Assembly (NCBI GenBank): GCA_013339895.1
Contig: JABACO010000001.1
Location: 11,518,813-11,582,812, forward strand
DNA length: 64,000 nucleotides
Source of the DNA: Ephydatia muelleri
Lineage: Eukaryota; Porifera; Demospongiae; Spongillida; Spongillidae
Direction of reading: 5' to 3'
The position numbers and the translations under genes are program-made. The notes beneath the pieces were generated by a model. It had not been told where the DNA came from. It made no database searches and saw only the letters and a list, made by a program, of their open reading frames with translations. Below are positions 61,629-64,000 of this stretch, one piece after another (position 1 is the stretch's first letter; each line of letters starts with the position of its first letter).

Positions 61629-62564
61629 CTTTCGATGCCTGTGAGCTGTCTCCACTTCTCCGCTCAGACGCTAACGGGGCCGGTTGCCGGCATTCGGGTA
61701 AGCAGTGGCCGCCCTGACAACGGCTGCAAGCGTGGCGATACCGACAGGCTGGGTGGAAACATCTCCCATCGTTCCATGCGAAACAGGTAAACCTTTGCCT
61801 TCCCTGTGCAGCTGCGCTCACTTCCCCCTTCTTGGGTGTGCGGGTAGCCAGCTACAGTGAGCAGTCTTCCTCCCTATGGTCAGACTCCATACACAACGAG
61901 CAAGACCGCACTCGCGTTCCCGGTTGCGCCACGAATGACACTGCGTACAGCGTGCTATTAATTTTTGACCAATCCACTGCTGGGTCCAGGGCTGCTTGGT
62001 GCCGGAACATGGTATCGTATGAGCGCCAGCCATTACCCCCAAGCCGACGGCCCTCACGGATGATGAACGTCTGGTATGCCAGAAGCTGTCACACTTTCCC
62101 GGGATACACGGAAGCCATTATTGCGATGAAGGTGCCGAAACACTGCACCCAGCTGAGCAGATCGGGGATCTCGCGCCTAGCAGTGTGCGCTGCCTTGGGT
62201 TTTTTTTGACCCTCCACCATGCTCGCTCTTCGCTCGGCCTCAATATTGTCTCTCAGAAGCTCTGCCATGTCCACGAATTCCCCGTTGGTTATTTTCTTCA
62301 CAATCTTATAAGGGATAGTCGGCAGTCCCTCACTGAGCAGGAATGGCAGGGATTGTTCCTTCTTAAGCCCGCTTGCTGTTACCTCTGCCGAACTCGCACC
62401 GCTGATCTGCGATACCGGAGGCAAATACATCGTGTCCGTTGCCAAGACAGATGCTCCCGCATTTGGCACCACCAAGGGTATGTGTAGTCCAGCCACCGTG
62501 GCTGGCTCCGGCATGCGCCCGAGAATAGCTGGGGGAGTGGCGTTGACAACTGGGGCGGGAGGAT
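61629..62564 (-). pseudogene. DIRS gag exon 2, two nonsense codons
   Basis: One frame throughout: PPAPVVNATPPAILGRMPEP, then LPTIPYKIVKKITNGEFVDM and AELLRDNIEAERRAS, then ARREIPDLLSWVQCFGTFIA and YPGKV, TGA (at ~62086), QLLAYQTFIIREGRRLGGNG, SYDTMFRHQAALDPAVDWSK, RSCSLCMESDHREEDCSL, TAG (~61853), and CFAWNDGRCFHPACRYRHAC with CSRCQGGHCLPEC. These are the signature blocks of DIRS Gag (WVQCFGTYI, LLAYQ.xIIREARR, W..YD..FRQ.AA, CCHC and CCCH-like fingers). The exon ends GAAAG before GTGGCA, phase 1. The TGA sits where Trp is expected. Confidence 0.85.
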
Positions 62565-62656
62565 CTACATGTACAGGTAACTATTATCGTAATAAATTAT
62601 TATTTTAAATCTCTACCTAATGAACCTCCTTCTGGCCCTATGTCACATCGACAGTA

Positions 62657-62868
62657 TTCGAATCCCGCTTGACACGAAGCATTATGGTTTTCTATAGGCT
62701 AGAACAATTGCACTTGTGAATCGTTATGGCTTCCCATGCAACGGAATCGCACCCCCAACTACTTTGAATCCTGCTTGTCACCACTCATGGTTTCCCATAG
62801 GCTAGAACAATTGCACTTGTAATCGTTATGGCTTCCCATGCAACGGAATGCAACCCCCCAATTAACGC
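62657..62868. repeat. ~105-bp tandem duplication
   Basis: Two copies sharing TAGGCTAGAACAATTGCACT and GTTATGGCTTCCCATGCAAC. Confidence 0.85.
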
Positions 62869-62924
62869 TAGCCCAAAACGGGCGACCTGTCCCGCACCCG
62901 ACCAATACATGTCTCGCACAACTG

Positions 62925-63310
62925 ACCAATAATGGACAACATGTCCCGCACACAATGAATGTGCCGACCAATAATGGATAACATGTCCCGCACAAATGAA
63001 TGTGCCGACCAATAATGGACAACATGTCCCGCACATCTGAATCTGCCGACCAATAATGGACAACATGTCCCGCACATCTGGATGTACCGACCAATAATGG
63101 ATAACCTGTCCAGCACATCTGAATGTACCGACCAATAATGGACAACCTGTCCCGCCCATCTGAATGTGCCGACCAATAATGGACAACATGTCCCGCGCAC
63201 CTGAATGTGCCGACCAATAATGGACAACATGTCCCGCACAAATGAATGTGCCGACCAATAATGGACAACATGTCCCGCGCACCTGAATGTGCCGACCAAC
63301 CATGGGCAGC
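62925..63310. repeat. 41-bp tandem repeat within the DIRS intron
   Basis: About nine copies of GCCGACCAATAATGGACAAC followed by ATGTCCCGCACATCTGAATCT. All three minus-strand frames stay open (the unit is 41 bp, so the reading rotates), which creates long false ORFs such as 62759-63552. Confidence 0.93.
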
Positions 63311-63715
63311 GTGTAATGAATGTGCCGACCAATGTCCCGCACCGACAAGTGTGCCAACCACAAACTGACTGTGGACAATATGACCCGCCCAAATGAATGA
63401 GTCCTGCCAACTGAATGTGACCCATGCCACTGCCAATTAACTTGTTCCGCCCCAAATGGATGTGCATGGCGACCAATGGACCATGCATATGTCCCGGATG
63501 CATATATATTTGATGAATGTGTCGACCAGACACGCACACACCTGAACATCATATATATCCTGATTACGTGAGCCGACCCGACTTACACACAAATGCCGCG
63601 CCTGCGTGCGCGTAAGCCACCGACGGTTAAGCAGCTATTATTCTTAACATTTTAACGTATGTATCCGTCCGTATATACATGGTTACTCCCCTATCCCCGG
63701 TCTGACTGGACTTAC

Positions 63716-63869
63716 TTGGCGTTGGCAGTTGAGACTCTCGCAATATTGACTGAACCGACTGCCGAATGAGGGTCATTAGGTCATCTCCGGAGAAGCCGGC
63801 AGGGTTCGCCGAGGTAGACTGCACCCCCCGCTGGGCGTCCGTTTGTGATCCTTCTGCCTGATCTACCAT
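63716..63869 (-). CDS. DIRS gag exon 1
   Basis: ATG 63869 reads MVDQAEGSQTDAQRGVQST,then LMTLIRQSVQSILRESQLPT and ends at a perfect donor (CCAA then GTAAGT), 154 nt, phase 1. The frame joins exon 2 at 62564 in phase. Confidence 0.7.
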
Positions 63870-64000
63870 AGTGAAGAACCGCTGTCCCTTGTGATGTCGA
63901 TGGGTTGACTTACACGAGCCGGCGTTGGCTCCACTGCACGGGCTTATATATATATATATCTATATGAATCTGCGCATGCGCACAACGACCGTCGCTGTTA

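Larger units (their letters stand above)
62565..63715 (-). other. DIRS gag intron 1, filled with tandem repeats
   Basis: Donor GTAAGT at 63715, acceptor TGTACATGTAG ending 62565; 1151 nt. It holds a 41-bp satellite (62925-63310) and a ~105-bp tandem duplication (62657-62868). Confidence 0.7.
58400..64000 (-). mobile_element. DIRS-type (tyrosine recombinase) retrotransposon with two introns
   Basis: Minus-strand order: gag (63869-61629, two exons), RT/RNase H (61428-59685), tyrosine recombinase (59724-58749, overlapping the RT end by ~40 bp in another frame). No DDE integrase or LTR is seen. This is the DIRS/Ngaro/PAT layout. Lesions: two nonsense codons in gag, one-base shifts at ~60870 (A run) and ~59275 (T run). 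A TATA-rich stretch at 63941-63962 precedes gag. The exact ends are not determined. Confidence 0.88.

Noticed and set aside
62759..63552. Three overlapping 220-255 residue minus-strand frames with HVVHYWSAH-type repeats
   Set aside because: Made by the 41-bp satellite inside a predicted intron; the unit length rotates frames.

Overview
This is a transposon-dominated stretch of an animal genome. The evidence is spliceosomal introns, metazoan transposon families (LINE, hAT, pogo, piggyBac-like, Merlin, Gypsy, BEL/Pao, DIRS), remnants of a laminin-G/fibronectin-III matrix gene, a TATA-driven secreted-protein gene, and very abundant micro- and minisatellites. A lysine/arginine-rich repeat protein at 26.8-27.2 kb and the overall mix suggest a sponge or another early-branching marine invertebrate; that is inference. 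I see no rRNA, tRNA, CRISPR or bacterial operon.

Layout. 0.1-5.8 kb: fragments of non-LTR retrotransposons with a C-terminal zinc knuckle and restriction-like endonuclease, on both strands. 5.9-7.5 kb: a hAT fragment, then a DDE_4 transposase fragment facing a PHD-finger fragment. 8.5-9.65 and 12.8-13.57 kb: two copies of one hAT family, each with an 8-bp target duplication, on either side of a secreted beta-trefoil-like gene (12.0-12.7 kb). 15.0-17.2 kb: a two-gene THAP/SAP element resembling ISL2EU, inserted in a minisatellite. 17.5-19.6 kb: decayed usherin-like exons. 21.5-22.3 kb: nested hairpins. 26.3-27.8 kb and 49.9-50.6 kb: two copies, in opposite orientation, of a composite made of a foldback hairpin and a companion module. 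28.2-29.7 kb: a piggyBac-like pseudogene. 31.2-33.1 kb and 35.2-36.6 kb: large satellites. 37.8-42.7 kb: a long-TIR element with a 9-bp target duplication, split by a Gypsy element. 43.0-45.2 kb: hAT and pogo remnants. 48.4-49.9 kb: a pogo-like element. 50.8-58.4 kb: a BEL/Pao element whose gag is split by a Merlin element with an intact three-exon transposase gene. 58.4-63.9 kb: a DIRS-type tyrosine-recombinase retrotransposon with two introns.

Almost nothing here works as a host pathway. The relationships are nesting ones: Gypsy inside the MULE-like element, Merlin inside BEL, the ISL2EU-like element inside a minisatellite. The likeliest host loci are the secreted trefoil-like gene, one coiled-coil exon (36.7 kb) and the usherin-like remnant. 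LTR pairs are nearly identical although the ORFs carry many single-base frameshifts, so some frameshifts may be assembly errors and not decay.
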